DNA from: Clostridiaceae bacterium DTU059
GTDB taxonomy: Bacteria; Bacillota; Clostridia; DSM-8532
NCBI GenBank assembly: GCA_001512555.1
Contig: LFSK01000063.1
Location: 1 to 37,490, forward strand
DNA length: 37,490 bases
Direction of reading: 5' to 3'
Shown piece after piece: positions 1 through 8,437 of this stretch (the first letter of the stretch is position 1; each line of letters starts with the position of its first letter). The notes beneath the pieces are model-generated. The model was not told the DNA's origin and ran no database searches. It worked only from the letters and a program-made list of their open reading frames with translations. Made by a program: the position numbers and the translations under genes.

Positions 1-54
1 CCAGTGCAGAAGATACTTGGCCGGAGACGGCCCGGGAAAATATGTCGCCGCCAG
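1..54 (+). rRNA. rrf: 5S ribosomal RNA, 3' part (truncated by window start)
   Basis: Sequence CCAGTGCAGAAGATACTTGG..GGAGACGGCCCGGGAAAATATGTCGCCGCCAG resembles the 3' portion of bacterial 5S rRNA, immediately followed by a tRNA gene as at the end of an rRNA operon. Confidence 0.75.
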
Positions 55-62
55 ATTTATAT

Positions 63-138
63 TCCTCAATAGCTCAGTTGGTAGAGCATGCGGCTGTTAA
101 CCGCAGGGTCGTAGGTTCGAGCCCTACTTGAGGAGCCA
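63..138 (+). tRNA. tRNA-Asn (anticodon GTT), CCA encoded
   Basis: Acceptor stem TCCTCAA/TTGAGGA, anticodon arm CGGCTGTTAACCG, T-arm GGTTCGAGCCC, 3' GCCA. Confidence 0.95.
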
Positions 139-139
139 T

Positions 140-173
140 AAAAAAGCGAAAGGTTTGATCCTTTCGTTTTTTT
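140..173 (+). terminator. Rho-independent terminator after the rRNA/tRNA unit
   Basis: CGAAAGG-TTTGAT-CCTTTCG stem flanked by A-run and followed by TTTTTTT. Confidence 0.85.
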
Positions 174-323
174 ATGTTACACACCCACATGCACCCTGCT
201 TTGGCGATGAAGGTCGGTACGTTGAAGGCCAACCGCTAGCCAGGGACAAGTTGTCCAGGCAAGGTCGAATCCGAAGGAAGCCGAAGACAAAGTCACCGCC
301 TGGTGTACAGCAAATTCGCTGAA

Positions 324-352
324 TTTTCCTGACTTTCTGGATATGCTATAAT
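324..352 (+). promoter_or_regulatory. Candidate sigma-A promoter for pyk with extended -10
   Basis: TGCTATAAT (extended -10, TATAAT at 347-352), weak -35 TTTTCC at 324-329 with 17-bp spacing. Confidence 0.6.
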
Positions 353-425
353 AGAAGGTAAGCGTTGCGGAAGATTATATTACTATAATTGTACTATCAT
401 TTGTTGAATTGGGAAGGAAATAACT

Positions 426-2210
426 ATGAGAAAAACCAAAATAATTTGCACATTGGGTCCTGCCGTGGAAACCGAAGAGGTTATGAGGGAACTTGCAATA
501 AGAGGCATGGATGTGGCAAGGCTAAATTTCTCTCACGGTAATCATGAATATCATTTGAAGCTTATAAATACCATAAAAAAAATAAGAAGCGAGATAAATA
601 AACCCATAGCTCTTATGCTGGACACGAAGGGGCCGGAAATCAGACTGGGCTGTTTTGAGAACGGGGAAATTGAATTAAGGGCAGACGACAGGTTTATTTT
701 GACGACCGAGGAGTGTATCGGTAATAAAGAGCGAGCTTTCGTTACATACCAGGATCTGCCCAAAGCTGTTCAGAAAGAAGACAAAATACTTCTGGATGAC
801 GGACTTGTAGAGCTGAGAGTGGATGAAACTGACGATACCCAGATAGTATGCAGGGTAATGAATAACGGTGTTATCAGGGATAGGAAAAGCGTTAACGTGC
901 CAGGAGTCAGCCTGGATATGCCCTATTTGAGCGAAGATGACTCAAAAGATATCCTGTTTGCCATTGAACATGATTTTGATTATATCGCGGCATCATTTGT
1001 GCGGAGAGCCGATGATATCAACGATTTAAGGAACTTGCTTGAAAAGCATGGAGGAAGGGACATTCAGATAATAGCAAAAATAGAAAACAGCGAAGGCGTG
1101 GAAAGCATTGATGATATATTGGAGGTCAGTGACGGAATCATGGTCGCCCGGGGAGATATGGGCGTGGAAATAGATTATAATGAGCTTCCGAGAATTCAGA
1201 AAGTGCTTATTAAAAAAGCTATGTCCCATGGGAAGAAGTCCATCACTGCAACTCAGATGCTGGATTCCATGATATCAAAACCCAGGCCGACACGTGCCGA
1301 AATTAGCGATGTGGCCAACGCAATATATGACGGTACAAGCGCTATAATGCTGTCAGGAGAGACTTCCATAGGCAAGTATCCCATAGAAAGTGTCGTCACC
1401 ATGGTAAGGATAGCGGAGAGCACCGAATCCCACATAAACTATAAAAAACGTTTCAGACAGATGCAGCTTGAGGAATCTACCACCAATATACCGAACGCAA
1501 TAAGTCATGCCACGTGCACAACCGCCCATGGCCTTGATGCCGCTGCAATCATTACGATAACCAAGACAGGAAGCACTGCGCGGATGATTTCGAAATACCG
1601 TCCCGCATGCCCGATAATAGGGGCGACTCCTTCGGAAAAGATATGTCGCCAGCTTGCCATGTCCTGGGGAGTTATACCCGTATTAATCGAAGAAAAGCAA
1701 AACACGGATCAATTGTTTGAGCATGCCGTTGACAAAGCCGTTGAGACAGGGTTTGTAAATAACGGAGATCTTGTGGTTTTAACCGGGGGATTTCCCATTG
1801 GAATTCCAGGCATGACCAATCTGATGAAGGTTGAAGTAATTGGGGATATTTTAGTACGGGGGTTGGGAATCAACAAGAGGATGGCTACAGGGACTCTCTG
1901 TGTATGCAAAAACGAAGATGAAGCCCTGCAAAACTTTAACAACGGCGACATACTGGTAATTCCCGAAACATCCAACAATCTTGTGAGTATTCTAAAAAAA
2001 GCAAAGGGAATAATCACCGAAAAAGGTGATCTTTCATCCCATGCGGCAATTGTGGGGTTAAGCCTTGATATCCCGGTTATATGCGGCGCGAAAAATGCCA
2101 CAGATTTCTTAAGAGACGGAACTATCGTTACCATTGATGCTTCAACCGGCATGGTGTATGCGGGAAGAAGCCAGCTTGACAGATTAAAGACACAGAATGA
2201 CAGTCAATAA
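426..2210 (+). CDS. pyk: Pyruvate kinase with C-terminal PEP-utilizer-like domain
   Basis: MRKTKIICTLGPAVET, MLDTKGPEIR, IAKIENSEGV, ATQMLDSM motifs; C-terminal GDLSSHAAIVGLSLDIPVICG domain. Confidence 0.97.
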   Translation: MRKTKIICTLGPAVETEEVMRELAIRGMDVARLNFSHGNHEYHLKLINTIKKIRSEINKPIALMLDTKGPEIRLGCFENGEIELRADDRFILTTEECIGNKERAFVTYQDLPKAVQKEDKILLDDGLVELRVDETDDTQIVCRVMNNGVIRDRKSVNVPGVSLDMPYLSEDDSKDILFAIEHDFDYIAASFVRRADDINDLRNLLEKHGGRDIQIIAKIENSEGVESIDDILEVSDGIMVARGDMGVEIDYNELPRIQKVLIKKAMSHGKKSITATQMLDSMISKPRPTRAEISDVANAIYDGTSAIMLSGETSIGKYPIESVVTMVRIAESTESHINYKKRFRQMQLEESTTNIPNAISHATCTTAHGLDAAAIITITKTGSTARMISKYRPACPIIGATPSEKICRQLAMSWGVIPVLIEEKQNTDQLFEHAVDKAVETGFVNNGDLVVLTGGFPIGIPGMTNLMKVEVIGDILVRGLGINKRMATGTLCVCKNEDEALQNFNNGDILVIPETSNNLVSILKKAKGIITEKGDLSSHAAIVGLSLDIPVICGAKNATDFLRDGTIVTIDASTGMVYAGRSQLDRLKTQNDSQ

Positions 2211-2285
2211 AAAACAACAGAAAGTGCGTATGCAGGGATTCCATAAAGCCCGGTCGCTGTGCCACACGTCTGTGAAACATCAGCA

Positions 2286-2361
2286 TGTCATCGCGAGCGA
2301 ACGAAGTGGAGCGCGGCGATCTACGTGATTGCTTCGTCGGCTTCGCCTCCTCGCAATGACA
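2286..2361. repeat. Dispersed palindromic intergenic repeat (GTCATCGCGAG...CTCGCAATGAC)
   Basis: Imperfect inverted repeat with GTCAT/ATGAC ends and internal CGAAG/CTTCG arms; minus-strand translation gives VCHCEEAKPTKQSR, a peptide seen in many spurious annotations. Confidence 0.75.
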
Positions 2362-2412
2362 TACCATAAGTGAGAGGTGGCAGCTTCCTTATCTCATTCT
2401 CACAGGATGTTT

Positions 2413-2442
2413 GGGCGCATTATTACAATGCGCCCTTGTTTT
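2413..2442 (+). terminator. Intergenic terminator hairpin between convergent pyk and GH3 genes
   Basis: GGGCGCAT-TATTACA-ATGCGCCC followed by TTGTTTT. Confidence 0.7.
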
Positions 2443-2451
2443 ACGGGATCT

Positions 2452-4356
2452 TTAGTATTTCAACCCATAGCCTATATCAAATTTGTAATTGCCGGTTCCT
2501 ATATCATTGACAGATTTATACCAAGGCATGGGCAGGGTTCCGGAGAAAGGTACCTTTCCGGTAAGGACATTGGCAATACCATCGGCCTCACTTCCCGGAA
2601 GATAACACATGACCACAGCATCCCAGCTGTCATAGTAATCCTCAATGATCATGTTTCGTCCGGCGACGATCAGTGTGACAGTAGGCTTGTTTAGGGATTT
2701 GGCCAGTTCAATGGCTTTTTTGTTCCCCGGGAGGGCATGGGAGCCCGTCAGACTAAGGTCCGGGGTGTCTCCCTCCCATTCTGCATAGGGAATCTCACCA
2801 ACGCAAAGTATGGTTAGATCTGCCTGGGAGGCTTGCTCCTCATCGGTTATGATTGTGAGGCCGTATTGGTCGGCAATGGCATATAAGCCTTCCAGAATGG
2901 TGGTTGCCCCTGCCACAAATTTTGTGTTATTGCTGTCTATGTAGCCCTGCCATTCGATGGTCCACCCTCCGCACTGAACACCTGTATCGTGCATGGCGGG
3001 TCCTGTAACAAAAATTTTGCTTCCTGGCTTAATTGGAAGTACATCACCGTCATTTTTGAGAAGAACGAGACTTTTTTCAACAAGCTGGCGGGCGATGTCC
3101 CGAACTTCGGCAGAACCCACATCCGAATAGCTCATTTGAAGCCTTTCCTGCATAGGATCATCAAAAAGTCCAAGTTCCTGTTTTACACGGATGATTCTGG
3201 TTACAGCATCGTCAATCCGTTCCTGGCTGATAATCCCTTCCTTAACCGCCTCAATGATGTATTTATAGCAGTCAGGATAAAACTGGGGTTCCATAAGCAT
3301 ATCAATACCCGAATTGATGGCTGTGACAACCTGTCCCTTCAGATCGGGAACCGAGATGTTGTGGATGGACTCCCAGTCACTTACCACAAAGCCGTCAAAA
3401 CCCATTTCGCCCTTAAGAATATCATTTATATAGTAGGAGTGTTCGTGCATTTTTACGCCATTGACGCTGCTGTGGGAGATCATGACGGTTTTGACGCCTG
3501 CATCCACCAGATTACGATACACATCCAACAGAGCCTGGATTTCCGAATCGTTGAGGGAGGCGTCCCCTCTGTCTGCGAGATAGCCCCCTTCACCTGTGCC
3601 GTAATCTATATTTCCATCGGCGAAGAAATGCTTAGCACAGGGAAGAACACCGCCGTCAATAAGCCCTTTTGAATAGGCAGTGCTCAGTTTTGATACTAGC
3701 TCAGGATCCGATGAATAGCTCTCATAGGTTCTGCCCCAACGGGGCTCGGTTGCTACGGCCACGCAGGGGGAGAAGTTCCAGAGCATCCCTGAAAGTTTCA
3801 TCTCTTCGGCAACAGCCAGGCCCATCCTGTAAGCCAGTTCCTCATGGTTTGCCGCCCCTATTCCAATATTATGGGGGAAGATAACAGCCCCCAGGCATCC
3901 CTGATTGCCATGTACTGCATCTGTTCCATAGATAAAGGGAATGCCGCTTTCTGATGAGAGTGCCGCTTCCTGGTAACGCATCACAGTATTTTTCCAGCCC
4001 GATGCCGACCTGTCCAAACCACTGTAGGAAGACAGGATCGATCCGTAGCCGTACTTTTTCATGGCTATATGAGTAGCATTGTAAACTGCCGGCTGGAGCA
4101 TTTGCGCTGCTTTCTGCTCAAGGGTCATGGAGGCTACAATCTCCTCAGGAGTGGCGTCGGGATCATATTTTAAAGGGATTCGATCCTGATTCTCGGGACT
4201 GGTTGAAGAAGAAGGCTCAGGTGTTGCCGGACTGTCTGAAACAACAGGGTCAGGTGCCTGATCATTCTTGCCGGCTGACTGCTGTTCCTGGCCGCATCCT
4301 GCAAGGGAAAAGGTCAATACCAGACAAAGGAGAATAATTAATATTCTTTTTTGCAC
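2452..4356 (-). CDS. Glycoside hydrolase family 3 lipoprotein (beta-glucosidase/exo-beta-glucanase-like)
   Basis: Lipobox LAGC after N-terminal hydrophobic stretch; KHFFADGN, GFDGFVVSDWESIHN (nucleophile Asp region), CVGEIPYAEWEGDTPDLSL. Confidence 0.9.
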   Translation of the reverse strand: MQKRILIILLCLVLTFSLAGCGQEQQSAGKNDQAPDPVVSDSPATPEPSSSTSPENQDRIPLKYDPDATPEEIVASMTLEQKAAQMLQPAVYNATHIAMKKYGYGSILSSYSGLDRSASGWKNTVMRYQEAALSSESGIPFIYGTDAVHGNQGCLGAVIFPHNIGIGAANHEELAYRMGLAVAEEMKLSGMLWNFSPCVAVATEPRWGRTYESYSSDPELVSKLSTAYSKGLIDGGVLPCAKHFFADGNIDYGTGEGGYLADRGDASLNDSEIQALLDVYRNLVDAGVKTVMISHSSVNGVKMHEHSYYINDILKGEMGFDGFVVSDWESIHNISVPDLKGQVVTAINSGIDMLMEPQFYPDCYKYIIEAVKEGIISQERIDDAVTRIIRVKQELGLFDDPMQERLQMSYSDVGSAEVRDIARQLVEKSLVLLKNDGDVLPIKPGSKIFVTGPAMHDTGVQCGGWTIEWQGYIDSNNTKFVAGATTILEGLYAIADQYGLTIITDEEQASQADLTILCVGEIPYAEWEGDTPDLSLTGSHALPGNKKAIELAKSLNKPTVTLIVAGRNMIIEDYYDSWDAVVMCYLPGSEADGIANVLTGKVPFSGTLPMPWYKSVNDIGTGNYKFDIGYGLKY

Positions 4357-4693
4357 ACTGTGTTCCTCCTAACTGTAATAATTAGGATAAATATACCACC
4401 ATATGAAACGTTATACAAGAAAAACCGGGATCTTAATAACATTCTATTTGCATGAGGTATGTAAATTTACATTAATGCAAGATATCAGGGTGCATGAGTC
4501 AATAAAGGGAGGATATCGGCTGTCAATAAATGTGGCTTGTAATCATGGGATACTTTTGGTAAATTGGTTATATCCCTGGAAGTCGCCTTGCGACTATTAT
4601 CTGTAAGGGTTATGCATTGAATCGTGTTTTGCATCAGTATTGATGTGTCTTCGGTTCTGTATACCCTATTTTTATGAAAAAGAGGTTTGATTT

Positions 4694-6091
4694 ATGAAAA
4701 AACTCATGGTTGTTTTCTGTATCCTGCTTATAGCGAATATTGTGGTTTCATGCGGATCGGGTGATGTGCCGGCACAAGTGAATTCGCCGGAAACCCAGAC
4801 ACCCGGAACCCAGGAAACACCTGCACCAACGGCATCACCTACATCTTCACCAGAGACTACGGAAACGCCTGAGCCCACTCCAACGCCTACTCCTACACCA
4901 ACACCGACACCCACCCCGGAACCCAGTGAGACACCTGCTTCACCGTCTCAGGGAAGCTCTGGCACACCGGCATCCGGTAAGGTTAATGTCCTTGAGGGTG
5001 AGGCGGATAAGGCCCGTGTGGAGGTAAGGGCTGTATACCTGACAGGGTATACAGCAGGGAAAAGGATTGATTATTTCATAGATTTGTGTAACCGTACAGA
5101 TCTGAACGCTCTTGTTATCGATATCAAGGAAGCAGGAGTGGTCAATTATAAATCCAATGTGCCCCTGGTTAAAGAACTGGGACTTTACGTCAACGGCTTT
5201 GATCCTGTAGAGGTTCTGAAAAAGTGCCATGATAACGGCATTTATGTTATTGGAAGAATTGTCTGTTTCAGAGATAACAACCTGGCACAGGCAAAACCGG
5301 AATGGGGCATTAAAACACCTAAGGGTTCGCTCTGGCTTGAGGGTGGCAGTAAACACGGAGCGTGGACCGATCCTTCAATACCCGAGGTACAGCAATTGAA
5401 CATAGATATCGCGGTTGAAGCGGCCAAGCTGGGATTTGACGAGATACAGTTTGATTATGTGAGATTCCCCACAGGCAAGGCATCAGCTTTTGCCTATGAT
5501 CCGGACATGCCTCCAAAGTCAGAGGTCATTGCCAATTTCCTTTACAAGGCATCAAAAGAGATCAAACAGGTTGCCAAAATTCCTGTTTCCGCGGATGTCT
5601 TTGGCATCATCGGTGAAAAGGGTCCCGACGGTAAGGCCATCGGGCAGGAACTGGAACTGGTTGGGCTGAACGTTGACTACATAAGTCCCATGATCTACCC
5701 ATCCCACTACGCTAATAATTCAAAGGGCATGATGGGTAACGGTGTTGGCCAGAGCATCAACGGTGTTCTCTTCACTCATCCCGACCTGAAACCCTATGAA
5801 GTGGTATATAATGCCCTGGCAAGGATAAAGTCCAGAATCTCCGAGATGGGTCCCTACAGGGCTGATGTGAGACCCTATATTCAGGGCTTTACGGCAAAAT
5901 ATCTGCCAGAAGGATACTATCAGCAATACGGTTATGAACAGTTCAGGCAGCAGATCAAGGCGGTTTACGATGCTGGCTACAGGGAATGGATCTTTTGGAA
6001 CAGCTCCAACAATTATGTTGAGAAAGCCTTTGAAAATATCCCGATCCCTGATGCGGCCCAGGCAAAAAGCACAGAAAACGAGGGTGAATAA
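4694..6091 (+). CDS. Putative glycoside hydrolase-like lipoprotein (DUF4015 type) with Thr/Pro linker
   Basis: Signal peptide with lipobox VVSC; (TP)n linker; VRAVYLTGYTAGKRIDYFIDLCNRTDLNALVIDIKEAG and EIQFDYVRFPTGKA motifs. Confidence 0.85.
   Translation: MKKLMVVFCILLIANIVVSCGSGDVPAQVNSPETQTPGTQETPAPTASPTSSPETTETPEPTPTPTPTPTPTPTPEPSETPASPSQGSSGTPASGKVNVLEGEADKARVEVRAVYLTGYTAGKRIDYFIDLCNRTDLNALVIDIKEAGVVNYKSNVPLVKELGLYVNGFDPVEVLKKCHDNGIYVIGRIVCFRDNNLAQAKPEWGIKTPKGSLWLEGGSKHGAWTDPSIPEVQQLNIDIAVEAAKLGFDEIQFDYVRFPTGKASAFAYDPDMPPKSEVIANFLYKASKEIKQVAKIPVSADVFGIIGEKGPDGKAIGQELELVGLNVDYISPMIYPSHYANNSKGMMGNGVGQSINGVLFTHPDLKPYEVVYNALARIKSRISEMGPYRADVRPYIQGFTAKYLPEGYYQQYGYEQFRQQIKAVYDAGYREWIFWNSSNNYVEKAFENIPIPDAAQAKSTENEGE
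4864..4932 (+). repeat. Low-complexity Thr-Pro linker coding repeat
   Basis: Degenerate ACNCCN hexamer repeats encoding TPTPTPTPTPTPTP. Confidence 0.8.
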
Positions 6092-7252
6092 ATGGACAAG
6101 GTAATTGTTGAGTTATGCGAGAATTATCGTATAGACCGGGTTACCAACACATTGGAAAAGATATTCGAAGGAATGGGAGGCATCGATTCCCTCATCAAGC
6201 CCGGAATGCGTGTGGCTTTAAAGCCGAACCTGCTCCTGGCGAAAAAGCCTGATGATGCAGCAACGACACATCCGGCTGTGATTCAGGCTATCGCCGCTCT
6301 GGTGCAGAAGGCGGGTGGATTGGTCAGTATCGTGGAAAGTCCCGGTGGTCCCTATAATGTACCATCCCTGAAGCGTGTCTATGCTGCCACAGGTATGGAG
6401 GATGCGGCTAACGAAACCGGTGCCCAGTTGAACTTTGACCTCAGGGTTGAAAAGATCGACAATCCTGATGCACTGATAGTAAAAACCCTAAAGATACTTA
6501 AGCCCCTTCGGGATGCAGATCTGATCATCAATGTGGCGAAGCTGAAAACCCACAGGATGATGGTGTATACAGGAGCAGTCAAAAATATGTTTGGCTCCAT
6601 TGCCGGTCTGGAAAAGGCCGACTACCATCTGAGGCTGGATCAATATGATAAGTTTGCGGATTGCCTTATCGATATCTACATGGCAACCAGACCGCAGATT
6701 AACATCATAGACGGTATTATCGGGATGGAGGGCGAGGGGCCGGGCTCAGGTGTCCCTAAGTATCTTGGAGTGCTCATTGGCTCGCAAAACGGTTTTGCAG
6801 CTGATCTTGCCGGATTGAGCCTTATAAATGTAGACTACCGGCAGGTTCCCGTGATGAAGAGGGCTGAAGAGAGAAAACTTTTTCAGCCTGATCAGGTGGT
6901 GTTTGAGGGTGCGGATATCTCATCCATAAGGTGTGAAGACTTTGATGTGCCGGCTCTTGGGTATCCGGGCAACAAGGGGGTTGGGAGAAAGATCCTGGGC
7001 TTCATAGAGAAGATATTCAGGCCCAAGCCTGAAATAATACACGACAGGTGTATCGTATGCGGAAAGTGTATTGAGGTCTGTCCGCCTAAAACCATTCATA
7101 AGGGTCAGGACAACAAGGTAATCATTGATTACGGCAAGTGCATCAGTTGTTTTTGCTGCCATGAGTTTTGCCCCGAAAAGGCTGTGCGGATAAAGAAAAA
7201 TGTAGCCAGGAGGGTTCTTGAATACAAAAGAACCTGGGGCAGTGACGACTAG
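6092..7252 (+). CDS. DUF362 domain protein with C-terminal 2x[4Fe-4S] ferredoxin domain
   Basis: VALKPNLLLAKKPDDAATTHPAVI, AKLKTHRMMVYTGAVKNMFG; CIVCGKCIEVCPPKTI and CISCFCCHEFCPEKAV clusters. Confidence 0.9.
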   Translation: MDKVIVELCENYRIDRVTNTLEKIFEGMGGIDSLIKPGMRVALKPNLLLAKKPDDAATTHPAVIQAIAALVQKAGGLVSIVESPGGPYNVPSLKRVYAATGMEDAANETGAQLNFDLRVEKIDNPDALIVKTLKILKPLRDADLIINVAKLKTHRMMVYTGAVKNMFGSIAGLEKADYHLRLDQYDKFADCLIDIYMATRPQINIIDGIIGMEGEGPGSGVPKYLGVLIGSQNGFAADLAGLSLINVDYRQVPVMKRAEERKLFQPDQVVFEGADISSIRCEDFDVPALGYPGNKGVGRKILGFIEKIFRPKPEIIHDRCIVCGKCIEVCPPKTIHKGQDNKVIIDYGKCISCFCCHEFCPEKAVRIKKNVARRVLEYKRTWGSDD

Positions 7253-7358
7253 GGCTTCCATTTTTCAGCATGTTTTGGTAGAATCAATAAAGAGTTTTTT
7301 ACTGTATCTATTGCTTTATGAATCTACTGTATGAGCAAACCATTATAGGAGCAGGCTA

Positions 7359-7823
7359 ATGAATGTTGAGTATATCAATCCGTTTATAGAGGCCAGCCAG
7401 TCGGTTTGGACCATGATGACAGGCAACAAACCGGTTTTGGGTAAAGTATACTTGAAAAAAGTGCCGTATCAGAGCGATGATGTTGCAGTCATTGTTGGTT
7501 TGACCGGAAAGATCAGGGGTCAGGTGGTCATATCCATGAGCACAGGTACCGCACTGAAGGTGGTCTCGTCAATGATGGGCGGAATGCCCGTGCCCGAACT
7601 GGATGAAATCTCCAAGAGCGCCATATCGGAGCTGGGAAATATGATTATGGGCAATACTGCTACTATCTTGGCCAGCCGTGGAATAGGAATTGAGATTACG
7701 CCGCCATCCCTGCTCATAGGGGAAAAGATGTTGATTACACCGGCTCATATGACAACTATTTGTGTTCCCTTGCTGCTTGAAGGGGATGATCCCATAGAGA
7801 TCAATGTATCGTTGGAACAATGA
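7359..7823 (+). CDS. cheX: Chemotaxis protein CheX (CheC/CheX-family CheY-P phosphatase)
   Basis: SAISELGNMIMGNTATILASRGIGIEITPPSLL carries the ExxN phosphatase motif; about 154 aa. Confidence 0.88.
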   Translation: MNVEYINPFIEASQSVWTMMTGNKPVLGKVYLKKVPYQSDDVAVIVGLTGKIRGQVVISMSTGTALKVVSSMMGGMPVPELDEISKSAISELGNMIMGNTATILASRGIGIEITPPSLLIGEKMLITPAHMTTICVPLLLEGDDPIEINVSLEQ

Positions 7824-7826
7824 CCC

Positions 7827-7853
7827 AAAAAGATGGCAAGGCCATCTTTTTTC
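7827..7853 (+). terminator. Rho-independent terminator after cheX
   Basis: AAAAAGATGGC-AAG-GCCATCTTTTTTCT. Confidence 0.9.
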
Positions 7854-7885
7854 TGTAAACAGCAGCAGTGTAGAGGTAATGAATC

Positions 7886-8425
7886 GTGGCTTTAAATATA
7901 GTTCTTCTCGAACCTGAAATTCCGCAGAATACAGGAAACATCGCCCGTTCCTGCGCAGCTACCGGAGCCGGGCTCCATCTGATAGGCCCTTTGGGGTTTT
8001 CCATTGAGGACAAATACCTGAAACGTGCCGGACTGGATTACTGGGATAAGCTGGATATCTCTTACTATAACAGTCTGGATGAGTTCTTCAGCAAACATCA
8101 TGACAAAACTATCTATTACTCATCCACAAAAGCGTCAAAAACATATGATGAGGTACTGTATCCCAGTGACTGTTTCATCATGTTCGGGAAGGAAACAAAA
8201 GGCCTGCCAGAGACTCTTTTAAGAGAGCATTACGACCAGTGCATCAGAATACCAATGCGGGAAGGGATTCGCTCTCTTAATCTCTCCAATTCGGTGGCTA
8301 TTGTTCTGTATGAAGCATTAAGGCAAATGGGTTTTGCCGGCCTGACAAAGCACGGGCGACTAACACAGGGTGCAGAGTCCAGCTTGAGTAAAAGTGCCTC
8401 TGTTTTTCCTGAAGATACTTTGTGA
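7886..8425 (+). CDS. trmL: tRNA (cytidine(34)-2'-O)-methyltransferase (SPOUT, TrmL family)
   Basis: NIVLLEPEIPQNTGNIARSCAATGAGLHLIGPLGF and IPMREGIRSLNLSNSVAIVLYEALRQ motifs. Confidence 0.93.
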   Translation: MALNIVLLEPEIPQNTGNIARSCAATGAGLHLIGPLGFSIEDKYLKRAGLDYWDKLDISYYNSLDEFFSKHHDKTIYYSSTKASKTYDEVLYPSDCFIMFGKETKGLPETLLREHYDQCIRIPMREGIRSLNLSNSVAIVLYEALRQMGFAGLTKHGRLTQGAESSLSKSASVFPEDTL

Positions 8426-8437
8426 AGGAGGATGGAG

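Noticed and set aside
128-322. 64-aa ORF starting in the tRNA
   Set aside because: Begins inside tRNA-Asn and crosses its terminator; no RBS or domain.
2128-2367. 79-aa minus-strand ORF containing CHCEEAKPTKQSR
   Set aside because: Translation of the dispersed palindromic repeat plus pyk antisense; a known type of spurious annotation.
4672-4914. 80-aa minus-strand ORF with GVGVGVGV repeats
   Set aside because: Antisense reading of the Thr-Pro linker of the DUF4015 protein.
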